Notes under the pieces: model-generated
Seen by the model: only the letters and a program-made list of their open reading frames with translations
What the model was told of the DNA's origin: nothing
Database searches by the model: none
In this document: positions 24,262 through 31,625 of the stretch, piece after piece
Layout of the letters: the number at the start of each line of letters is the position of its first letter
Position numbering within the stretch: position 1 is the stretch's first letter
Program-made: the position numbers and the translations under genes
Source of the DNA: Amycolatopsis vastitatis
Lineage (GTDB): Bacteria > Actinomycetota > Actinomycetes > Mycobacteriales > Pseudonocardiaceae
Assembly (NCBI RefSeq): GCF_002234595.1
Contig: NZ_NMUL01000064.1
Coordinates: forward strand, 45,593 to 109,592
Direction of reading: 5' to 3'
Length of the DNA stretch: 64,000 bases

Positions 24262-26442
24262 TCACGCTCCCACCCCCAGCAGCGTCGCGAGGACGGGGAG
24301 CACGCGCTCCGCCCGGTCCTCGTCCAGTTCGTCGGCCGCCGCCACGACCCGCGCGGTGCCGGTGAGTCCGGCCGCGCGTTGTCCGATCGCCCGCTTTTCG
24401 GGACCGCTGAACGCCCCGAAAGTGCGGCGCAGCAACGGAAGTACTTCGGTGAAGACGTCGGCGGGAATCGCCGACAGCCACGCGTCGATCACGCGCAGCA
24501 GGCTTTCGTCGTGCACCAGCAGCAACGCGCCGCCGTCGAAGAAGCCCTCGACGTACGCCGCGCCTGCCGTCGGCGCGACGCCCGGCGTGAGCGCCCGGCC
24601 CAGCCGCAGTTCGACGTCGAGCGCGTCGAACAGCCCCGCGTCGTGGAGGATGCGGGTGAGGCGGCCGGCCAGCAGCGGAGGCAGCGACGGCCGTTCGGCC
24701 AGCCGGGCCAGCGCCGCCAGCCAGCGTTCCTTCGCGTCGTCACCCAGCAGGGACGTCGCGTCGTGCACCCCGTCGACCAGCTTGGCCAGCCGGGCCGCCG
24801 CGTCGTCGTCGATGCCGTGGGCGGCCGGGGGCAGCCCGGCGCAGATCCGGTCGAGCATGCGGTCGGCGACCGCCCGCAGCGCGCCGGTGTCGGTGCCGCG
24901 GACGTTGCCGTAGCGGGTCGCCCTGGCCAGCGCGGGCAGGGCCGACATCAGCCGGGCGACGTCCGCGTCGGCCGCCGCCCGGGCGTCGAGCGCCGCGAGC
25001 GCTTCAGGCAGCGCCTCCGGCAGGTCGGCGAGCAGGCAGTTCTCGACGGCCGTGGTGACCTCGTCGAGCGGGGGCGTGCCCTCGACGGTGCCGCGGACCG
25101 CGGCGGTGGCCGCCGACGGCACGGTGGTGCCGTGCACGGCGGCCGCGACCAGGTCGACTTCGAACGACGGTTCCCAGCACAGCGCCCACGTCTCGCGGAA
25201 CGTGCCCTTGTTCCGCCGCGCCGACGCCTCGCGGCTGCCCCACTCGATGCCGAGGATCCGCAGCCGGTGCAGCAGCTTCGACCGGTCGAGCCCGCCCGGC
25301 GTCCGCAGGTCGAGGTCGAGTTCCTTGACGACGGGGTCCTTCTTGAGCCGCAGGCGTTTCGCGGTCGCGGTCAGGTCCGCGGCCAGCGGTGGCTGCGGCA
25401 CCCGATCGGGCACCTCGCCGAGCCGTTCGCCGACCACCAGCCGCCGCGTGACCAGCTCGACCTGCACCTCGTCGCCGCCGCACAGCACGGACCGGGTGGC
25501 TTCGGTGACCTCGGCGAGCCCGGCGGACGACCGGCCCCGCAGCGTCGCCAGGGTTTCGGCCAGCCGGACCGCCTCGATGACGTGCGCGGTCGAGACGGGC
25601 AGGTCCTCCTCCCGCAGCACCGCGGCGACGCCGGTCAGCCAGCGCGTGGTGACGTCGTCGGCCGTGGTGAAGAGGTGGTGGTACCAGCCCGGCGAGCGCA
25701 CGCCCGCGCCGTAGCCGCTGGCCGTGGCGAGGCGCCCGTGGGTCCACGGCACCCAGGTGCACGCGACCTTCCGCTTCGGGAGTCCTTTGAGGACGGACTG
25801 GTCGTGCGACGCCGTCGGCAGCGGGTCCGCCAGCGCGGGCACGTGCCAGGCGCCGCACACGACGGCGATGTTCCCGAAGCCGTCCTTGCGGGTGCGGCGC
25901 AGCACCGAGCGCATGTACGCCTCGCGCCGGGCTTCGTTGCCCTGCGGCGGTTCTTCGTCCTCCCGCACCGCGGTCATCGCCTCGGCGATCACGTCGAACG
26001 GGTTTTCGGTGTCCCGCCGCGACTCGACGACGTCGTCCCACCAGCGTTCGGGGTCGTCGTAACCCCCGGCCGAGGCCAGCAGGGCGAGCGGATCGACCGG
26101 CGGCCCGATGTGCTCGTCCGGGGCCGACGCGAACGTGTGCGCGGCCGGGAGGTCGCAGAACCGCACCGGGATCCCGGCGTCGCGGGCGTAGGCGAGCGCC
26201 TGCCACTCCGGGCTGAAGACGGCGAACGGCCAGAACGCGGCCCGCGAAACGTCGTCGGTCGCGTAGGCCAGCAGCGCCACCGGCGGCGCCATCGCCGGGT
26301 CTTCGGTGAGCTCGACCAGCGCGTCGGCTTCGGGCGGGCCCTCGATCAGCACGACGTCGGGTTCGAGTTCGGCCAGCCGCGCCGCCACGGCACGGGCGGA
26401 CCCCGGGCCGTGGTGGCGGATGCCGAGCAGGTGGGTGGTCAC
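24262..26442 (-). CDS. DUF5682-family protein
   Basis: 726 residues, GTG start in a GTGA overlap with the MoxR gene, AGGAG 5 nt upstream. No assigned function in the family. The N-terminus reads GIRHHGPGSARAV, then EPDVVLIEGPPEAD; near 192 comes VVCGAWHVPAL. This layout resembles the conserved His/Glu patches of the TraB/PrgY-EreA-ChaN group, so a hydrolase-like fold is possible (inference). The rest is a long helical region with many Arg/Asp/Glu, and an FETWALCWEPSFEVDL segment near 420. No membrane segment or signal peptide. Coupling to an AAA+ ATPase and VWA protein suggests a common cytoplasmic complex. Confidence 0.85.
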   Translation of the reverse strand: MTTHLLGIRHHGPGSARAVAARLAELEPDVVLIEGPPEADALVELTEDPAMAPPVALLAYATDDVSRAAFWPFAVFSPEWQALAYARDAGIPVRFCDLPAAHTFASAPDEHIGPPVDPLALLASAGGYDDPERWWDDVVESRRDTENPFDVIAEAMTAVREDEEPPQGNEARREAYMRSVLRRTRKDGFGNIAVVCGAWHVPALADPLPTASHDQSVLKGLPKRKVACTWVPWTHGRLATASGYGAGVRSPGWYHHLFTTADDVTTRWLTGVAAVLREEDLPVSTAHVIEAVRLAETLATLRGRSSAGLAEVTEATRSVLCGGDEVQVELVTRRLVVGERLGEVPDRVPQPPLAADLTATAKRLRLKKDPVVKELDLDLRTPGGLDRSKLLHRLRILGIEWGSREASARRNKGTFRETWALCWEPSFEVDLVAAAVHGTTVPSAATAAVRGTVEGTPPLDEVTTAVENCLLADLPEALPEALAALDARAAADADVARLMSALPALARATRYGNVRGTDTGALRAVADRMLDRICAGLPPAAHGIDDDAAARLAKLVDGVHDATSLLGDDAKERWLAALARLAERPSLPPLLAGRLTRILHDAGLFDALDVELRLGRALTPGVAPTAGAAYVEGFFDGGALLLVHDESLLRVIDAWLSAIPADVFTEVLPLLRRTFGAFSGPEKRAIGQRAAGLTGTARVVAAADELDEDRAERVLPVLATLLGVGA

Positions 26443-27527
26443 GAAAGCTCCTGGCCCGCCCGGTAGAAGTCGGCCCAGCCGTCGCGTTCGCGGACGACCG
26501 TCTCCAGGTACTCGATCCAGATCGCGCGGTCGGCCACCGGGTCCTTGACCACCGCGCCGTGGATGCCGGCCGCGACGTCGTGCGGGCGCAGCACGCCGTC
26601 GCCGAAGTGGGCCGCCAGGGCGAGACCGCCGGTGAGCACGCTGATGGCCTCCGCGGTCGAGAGCGTGCCCGACGGCGACTTCACCGCCGTGCGGCCGTCC
26701 TCGGTGCGGCCCGAGCGCAGCTCGCGGAACACCGTGACGACCCGGCGGATCTCGGCCAGCTCGGCGGCCTCGGCGGGCAGCTTCAGCGACGCGCCCAGCT
26801 CGGCGACCCGCCTGCTGACGATCTCGACCTCCGCCTCGGCGCTGTCCGGCAGCGGCAGCACCACCGTGTTGAACCGCCGCCGCAGCGCGCTGGACAGCTC
26901 GTTGACGCCCTTGTCGCGGTTGTTCGCCGTCGCGATCAGGTTGAAGCCCGGCCGCGCCTGGACCTCGGTGCCCAGCTCGGGGACCGGCAGCGTCTTCTCG
27001 GACAGGATGGTGATCAGCGAGTCCTGGACGTCGGCCGGGATGCGGGTCAGCTCCTCGAGCCGCGCCAGCTTGCCGTCCCGCATCGCGCGCAGCACCGGGC
27101 TTTCGACGAGCGCGGCGGCGCTCGGGCCCTCGGCGATCAGCCGGGCGTAGTTCCAGCCGTAGCGGATCGACTCCTCGGACGTGCCCGCGGTGCCCTGCAC
27201 CAGCAGCGTCGAATCGCCGCTGATCGCGGCGGACAGGTGCTCGGACACCCACGTCTTCGCCGTGCCGGGCACGCCGAGCAGCAGCAGCGCGCGGTCGGTG
27301 GCCAGCGTCGAGACGGCGACCTCGATCAGCCGCCGCGGGCCGACGTACTTCGGGGTGATCACGGTGCCGTCGGCCAGGGTGCCGCCGAGCAGGTACTCGA
27401 CGACCGCCCACGGCGAGAGGTTCCAGTTCGGCGGCTTGGCCCGCTCGTCGGCGGCGGCCAGCGCGGCCAGCTCGGCGGCGTGGTCCTGCTCGGCGTGCGG
27501 CCGGAGGACGGTGGCGGGGGCGGTCAT
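26439..27527 (-). CDS. MoxR-like AAA+ ATPase
   Basis: 362 residues, ATG in an ATGA overlap with the DUF5691 gene. Walker A is GVPGTAKTW near 85, the Walker B region is KLARLEELTRIPADVQ near 154 (EE instead of the common DE), sensor 1 is NLIATANNRDKG and the arginine-finger region ALRRRFN. A helical lid follows with GTLSTAEAISVLTGG. MoxR ATPases form hexamers that remodel client proteins together with VWA partners. Here the partner gene is two genes downstream, with DUF5682 in between. The N-terminal 50 residues include PPNWNLSPWAVVEYLLGG, characteristic of this subgroup. Confidence 0.92.
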   Translation of the reverse strand: MTAPATVLRPHAEQDHAAELAALAAADERAKPPNWNLSPWAVVEYLLGGTLADGTVITPKYVGPRRLIEVAVSTLATDRALLLLGVPGTAKTWVSEHLSAAISGDSTLLVQGTAGTSEESIRYGWNYARLIAEGPSAAALVESPVLRAMRDGKLARLEELTRIPADVQDSLITILSEKTLPVPELGTEVQARPGFNLIATANNRDKGVNELSSALRRRFNTVVLPLPDSAEAEVEIVSRRVAELGASLKLPAEAAELAEIRRVVTVFRELRSGRTEDGRTAVKSPSGTLSTAEAISVLTGGLALAAHFGDGVLRPHDVAAGIHGAVVKDPVADRAIWIEYLETVVRERDGWADFYRAGQELS

Positions 27528-28909
27528 GCGAGCTCCTCGTACATTTCGCGGCGGAAGTTCAACGTTTCGGTGAGCGCCCGGCGCCACGGCCCGGCGTCCA
27601 TGGTCAGGCGGGTGGTGGCCAGCGGGTGGCGCAGGCAGCCGCGGGGGACGGCGCGGGCGATCACGACGGCGGCGTGCGAAACCAGGCGGTGGTCGTCCTG
27701 GCGGGCGATCCAGTCCAGCAGTGCGGTGCCGAGCTCCTTCGTCCACGGCCGGGGCAGCTCGTGCACCAGCCGGGCGAACGACTCGACCGGCAGCCGGCCC
27801 ACCAGGTGCCCGACGGTGGCGGCCTGGCTCGCCGGGCTCAGGACGCCGAGCAGCGGTGGCGTGGTGCGGCCGCCGGGGTCGGCGCCGATCAGCGCCTGCG
27901 CCCAGGCGGCGTCGCGCTGGCGCAGGGCGGCGGTGGCCCAGGAGTCGCGGAGCACGCCGGGCGGGCAGCCCTCGACGGTCATCCGCACGACCTCGGCGGG
28001 CGGCCCGAACTCGCTCCAGAACGCCAGGGGAGCGGCCGCGACGAGCGTGCGCAGCCGGACGGTGCCGTCGCCGCGTTCGCCTTGCGGGACCGAGATTTCG
28101 AGGACCCGGCCCCGGCGGCGGACCAGCGGCCGCAGCCGATCGGCCATGCCCTGCCCGTAGCGCGTGCCCGGCAGCCGGCCGAGCAGGTCGGCGGCTTGTT
28201 CGCGGACCGCGGCCGCGCGGTCGGCCAGCGCGGCTTCGAGGAACTCTTCGTCCCCGGCCCGGACGTGCGCGGCGAGCACGCCGAGGAAGTCCGCCCGGAC
28301 GTCGGCGGGTTCGCTCTTCCACGACGTGGTCAGGGCGTCCCGGGCCGCGTCCGGGTCTTCGGCCAGCTTCGTGGCGAGCCAGCGGCGCCGCTGGGCGAGG
28401 CTGCCGTACTGCCAGACGTCGCCGGATTCTTCGGGCGGGGCCGAGAGGAAGGCCCAGTCCGGGTTCCGCTGCCCGAGCCACGCCCCGACCGGACCGGCGA
28501 CCGCGACCAGCGGGGCGCGCAACGCGGCCTTGGTCCGGGCGGCCTCGGCCAGCAGCGGCAGGGTTTCCGGCGGGATGCGGTAGTCCGTGCCCGCGACGAT
28601 GCCGAGCCATTCCAGCAGCAGGTCGGGGTGACTGGCGGCCAGCAGCCGGGCCAGCCGTTCCCGCGCGAGCGGCGGCACGAACGGCCGCTCGTCGGGCGCG
28701 GCGACCGGCAGCGGCCGGACGTCGTGCAGCGGCCGCCGCCCGGCCCGGCGGTAGGTGGTCAGCACGGCCGCGGCGGCGAGGAGCTGTTCGCCCGGGTCGG
28801 CGCGGTCCGCGGCGAGTTCCCGGACGGCGGCGGGCTGTGCGTCGAGGTCGAGCGTGCGCCGGCGCGTGCCGAGGAGGGCGGTGCCGACGAGGTCTTCCCA
28901 GGCTTTCAC
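27524..28909 (-). CDS. DUF5691-family helical-repeat protein
   Basis: 461 residues, GTG start with GGAGGTG upstream. The sequence is almost wholly alpha-helical, with repeated Leu/Ala/Arg-rich helix pairs resembling HEAT/ARM repeats (for example FLEAALADRAAAVREQAADLL near 230). No catalytic motif is visible. Its role is unknown; a scaffold or adaptor for the downstream AAA+ ATPase would suit the shape. It is coupled to the ATPase gene by ATGA and preceded by the SWIM gene across 49 bp, so the five genes probably form one operon. Confidence 0.85.
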   Translation of the reverse strand: MKAWEDLVGTALLGTRRRTLDLDAQPAAVRELAADRADPGEQLLAAAAVLTTYRRAGRRPLHDVRPLPVAAPDERPFVPPLARERLARLLAASHPDLLLEWLGIVAGTDYRIPPETLPLLAEAARTKAALRAPLVAVAGPVGAWLGQRNPDWAFLSAPPEESGDVWQYGSLAQRRRWLATKLAEDPDAARDALTTSWKSEPADVRADFLGVLAAHVRAGDEEFLEAALADRAAAVREQAADLLGRLPGTRYGQGMADRLRPLVRRRGRVLEISVPQGERGDGTVRLRTLVAAAPLAFWSEFGPPAEVVRMTVEGCPPGVLRDSWATAALRQRDAAWAQALIGADPGGRTTPPLLGVLSPASQAATVGHLVGRLPVESFARLVHELPRPWTKELGTALLDWIARQDDHRLVSHAAVVIARAVPRGCLRHPLATTRLTMDAGPWRRALTETLNFRREMYEELA

Positions 28910-28958
28910 GGTCGCACCTCCTGTACGCCTATGGTTTGTGGGGCAAGGAAAACGAAAA

Positions 28959-30278
28959 TCACAGCCGCACCGCCCGGTCCTCGTGCCAGCAGGTCAGCGG
29001 GCGGAGCCCGGACTGGCTCCACTCGCCGGCCACCGTCAGGGGTTTGCCAGCCGACATCGCCAGCAGCGACCACGGGAAGGCGTACGGCACCAGTGGCAGC
29101 GCCGTACCGTCCTTTTCGGACAGACACCAGCCGCCGGCGTGTTCGGCCGGGGTGACGCCCGACAGCAGGACCGGCCAGCGTTCCAGCCACGGGTCCGCGG
29201 CCAGCGCCCGCGCGTACGCCGCCAGCGCGTCCTCGATCGAGCCACCATCGGCCGCCGGCGCCGGCAACGGGATGCCGCGTTCCGCCACCAGGGCCCGCAA
29301 CGGCGCCGCGCCCGGATAGAACGCCAGCTCCGCCGTCAGCAGATGGCCGGGCGGCAGTGACGCGTCCAGGGGGCGCCCGGGCGGCGCGAACGACAGCACC
29401 AGCGCGTCCCGCCCGCTGCGGCGGCCGCGCAGCCAGGTGCGCCGGGTGAGCAGCCGGTCGTTCTCCTCGTCGGCCGCGCCGGTGATCAGCCATTCGTCGG
29501 CGACGCGCTCGCCGCCCTCCAGGACCCGGGCCGTCTCCACGGAGAACCCGAGCCGCGTCCGGACGGTTTCCGCCAACGGAACCGGCAGAGCGTCCAGCCT
29601 GCTCGCCGCGTCCGCCAGCAGGTACGACAGCGACAGCTCGGCGAGCAGCGCCTCCGGCCAGTCCCGGCGGCCGACGATCCCGGCCGCCTTCCGCAGCCCG
29701 CCCGCGAGGCCGGACGCCTGGGCGTCGACCATTCGCGCGGCGACCGTGCGCAGCTCTTCGCCGCCGTTGCGGTCGAAGCCCGCGAACCCGGCGCCGATCC
29801 GGTCGGTGAGCCAGACCTTCAGCTCCGCGACGCCGCCTTCGACGCGGGCCGCCCGGTCGGAAGCACGCCGGGCGGCCGCTTCCTCGTCCTTCGGGCCCGC
29901 CGCCTCGGCGCGTTTCTCCGCCCGCCGCGCGCGGTCGGCCCGTTCGGCCAGCCACGCGTGGACCCACTCGGGCGCCGGACCCGTGTCGAGCCGGCCGGCC
30001 GCCCAGAGCAGCAGCAACCCGAGCGCGTGCTTGCACGGGAACTTCCGGCTGGGACAGGAACACCGGAACGCGGGCTCGGCGAACTCGACGCACGTCTGGT
30101 ACGGCTTCTTGCCGCTGCCCTGGCAGAAGCCCCACACGGCGTCTTCGGACGCGCCCGCGCCCGACCACTTCGCGGGCGTGGCGAGCGCCCGGCCCGCCTT
30201 CTCCGAAGCGGGATCCGGCGCGAGCCCGGCCACGCGTTCCGCGGTCCACGGCACTGCCGTCACCACCTGTCCCCCCAC
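28959..30278 (-). CDS. SWIM zinc-finger protein
   Basis: 439 residues; GTG start with GGGAG 5-6 nt upstream. The SWIM motif is complete: Cys73, Cys75, Cys82 and His84 (FRCSCPSRKFPCKHALG), which binds zinc and usually contacts DNA or protein. A charged coiled region (about 105-145) follows, then a long domain of unknown fold with several Trp and Arg clusters. It is the first gene of the cluster, and its promoter region lies back-to-back with the PadR gene. In conserved actinobacterial neighbourhoods such SWIM proteins accompany DUF5691, MoxR, DUF5682 and VWA proteins. Confidence 0.88.
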   Translation of the reverse strand: MGGQVVTAVPWTAERVAGLAPDPASEKAGRALATPAKWSGAGASEDAVWGFCQGSGKKPYQTCVEFAEPAFRCSCPSRKFPCKHALGLLLLWAAGRLDTGPAPEWVHAWLAERADRARRAEKRAEAAGPKDEEAAARRASDRAARVEGGVAELKVWLTDRIGAGFAGFDRNGGEELRTVAARMVDAQASGLAGGLRKAAGIVGRRDWPEALLAELSLSYLLADAASRLDALPVPLAETVRTRLGFSVETARVLEGGERVADEWLITGAADEENDRLLTRRTWLRGRRSGRDALVLSFAPPGRPLDASLPPGHLLTAELAFYPGAAPLRALVAERGIPLPAPAADGGSIEDALAAYARALAADPWLERWPVLLSGVTPAEHAGGWCLSEKDGTALPLVPYAFPWSLLAMSAGKPLTVAGEWSQSGLRPLTCWHEDRAVRL

Positions 30279-30349
30279 TGTTCTCCCTCGCTTTCCGGTA
30301 CGAGCTGAAGCATGCCAGCACCCACCGACAATTTCCGGCGACCGACTAT

Positions 30350-30361
30350 TCTAGTGCTAGA
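30350..30361. promoter_or_regulatory. Palindrome upstream of the padR gene
   Basis: TCTAGTGCTAGA, a perfect 12-bp inverted repeat (TCTAG/CTAGA with TG centre) 8 bp before the PadR start. It is a probable autoregulatory operator or overlaps the -10 element. It also lies 71 bp from the SWIM gene start. Confidence 0.55.
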
Positions 30362-30369
30362 GTACGGCC

Positions 30370-30879
30370 GTGCTGACCGACGCGGAGCTGACGGTGCTGG
30401 GCCTGGTGGTCGAGCGGCCGAGGCACGGCTACGAGCTGGACGAAGTCGTCTCGGAACGCGGCATGCGCGACTGGACCGCGCTCGGGTTCAGCTCGATCTA
30501 CTACGTGCTCGGCAAACTCCGTGACCGCGGCCTGGTCGCCGAAGTCGACGGGGAACGCTCGCACCCGAAGGCCAAGAAGACGTACACGGCCACCGAAGCG
30601 GGCCGGAAGACGTGCGCGGCCGCCGCGGAGGCGGCCATCGCCCAGCTGCGCCCGGTGCACCCGCCGGTGCTGGTGGGGCTGGCCAACAGCCCCGTCCTCC
30701 CGCCCGGACGGCTGGCCGCGGCGCTGGCCGAGCGCGCCGAAGCGGTCGAGGAACGCCTGGCGGAGGTCCGCCGCGCCGCCGCGGCCCAGGCGGACGTCCC
30801 GCCGTTCGTCCGGGCGATCTTCGCCTACTCCATCGCGCAGCTCGAGGCGGAGGCCGAGTGGCTGGAAGGGATGACCTGA
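30370..30879 (+). CDS. PadR-family transcriptional regulator
   Basis: 169 residues, GTG start. The N-terminal winged helix (about 1-80) has VLGLVVERPRHGYELDEVV, then SIYYVLGKLRDRGLVAEV and a Lys-rich wing ERSHPKAKKTYTATEAGR. A C-terminal helical domain (about 110-169) provides the dimer and ligand site, as in PadR group 2. Its stop overlaps the start of a GyrI-like effector-binding protein by one base, so the two work as a pair. The palindrome 8 bp upstream suggests autorepression. Confidence 0.93.
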   Translation: MLTDAELTVLGLVVERPRHGYELDEVVSERGMRDWTALGFSSIYYVLGKLRDRGLVAEVDGERSHPKAKKTYTATEAGRKTCAAAAEAAIAQLRPVHPPVLVGLANSPVLPPGRLAAALAERAEAVEERLAEVRRAAAAQADVPPFVRAIFAYSIAQLEAEAEWLEGMT

Positions 30880-31478
30880 TGCCGTACGACATCAAGAAAG
30901 AGCTGAAGCGGCTCTACGCCCCGAAGAACCGGGAGTGGGCACTGCTCGACGTGCCCGAGCAGCGGTTCCTCGCGATCGACGGCCGCGGCAACCCGAACAC
31001 GGCGGACAGCTACAAGTCGGCCGTCGAAGCGCTCTACACCTTCGCCTACACGATCAAGATGGCGGCGAAACGCCGTGGCGAAGACTTCGTCGTGGGGCCG
31101 CTGGAAGGCTTGTGGTGGGCGGACGACTACGCGGCTTTCACCGTGCGGGCGAAGGATTCCTGGCAGTGGACGATGCTCATCGCCCAGCCGCCGTGGATCG
31201 GCGAGGACACCGTCGAGGAAGCCCGGGAAGCGGTGCGGCGCAAGAAGAAGCTCGATGCGCCGGTCCGGCTCGAGAAGCTGCACGAGGGCCGCTGCGCGCA
31301 GGCGCTCCACATCGGCTCGTACGACGACGAAGGCCCGCTGCTGGCCCGCCTGCACGACGAATTCCTTGCCGCGCAAGGGCTCAAGCCGACCGGACTGCAC
31401 CACGAGGTCTACCTCGGCGACCCGCGGCGGACCGACCCGGCGAAGCTGAAGACGGTCCTGCGTCAGCCGGTCGGCTGA
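30879..31478 (+). CDS. GyrI-like small-molecule-binding domain protein
   Basis: 199 residues, ATG overlapping the padR stop (TGATG). The GyrI/SOUL-like fold is suggested by DVPEQRFLAIDGRGNPNT, the aromatic pocket region GLWWADDYAAFTVRAKDSWQW and EGRCAQALHIGSYDDEGPLLARLHDEF. No DNA-binding domain is attached. Stand-alone members bind cationic or aromatic compounds and some hydrolyse cyclopropanoid or ester toxins. Cotranscription with a PadR repressor suggests an inducible drug-binding or sensing role. An 83-bp palindromic element follows, before the convergent AMP-ligase gene. Confidence 0.85.
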   Translation: MPYDIKKELKRLYAPKNREWALLDVPEQRFLAIDGRGNPNTADSYKSAVEALYTFAYTIKMAAKRRGEDFVVGPLEGLWWADDYAAFTVRAKDSWQWTMLIAQPPWIGEDTVEEAREAVRRKKKLDAPVRLEKLHEGRCAQALHIGSYDDEGPLLARLHDEFLAAQGLKPTGLHHEVYLGDPRRTDPAKLKTVLRQPVG

Positions 31479-31509
31479 ACCTCGGCCCGGTCTGTTGGCC
31501 GGTCGCCAG

Positions 31510-31592
31510 CGCCCCAATGTGGCGTTCGGTGCGTCCAACGCACCCAACGCCACATTGGGTGCGTTGGACGCAACCAACGCCACATTGGGGCG
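31510..31592. repeat. 83-bp palindromic element, copy 1
   Basis: Starts CGCCCCAATGTGGCGTT and ends AACGCCACATTGGGGCG; a third inverted AACGCCACATTGGG arm and a GCGTCCAACGCAC/GTGCGTTGGACGC pair lie inside, so several alternative hairpins can form. It sits between convergent genes. Copy 2 (44320-44402) differs at one base; copy 3 (53412-53494) is slightly more diverged. The likely role is bidirectional transcription termination. Confidence 0.9.
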
Positions 31593-31625
31593 TTTGAGAG
31601 GCGCGGCCTGGTGAGCGGCAGCGGC

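Noticed and set aside
23091..30300. Type IV pilus, gas vesicle or magnesium chelatase cluster as explanation for AAA+/VWA genes
   Set aside because: The ATPase is MoxR-like, and the other partners (SWIM, DUF5691, DUF5682) do not belong to those systems.
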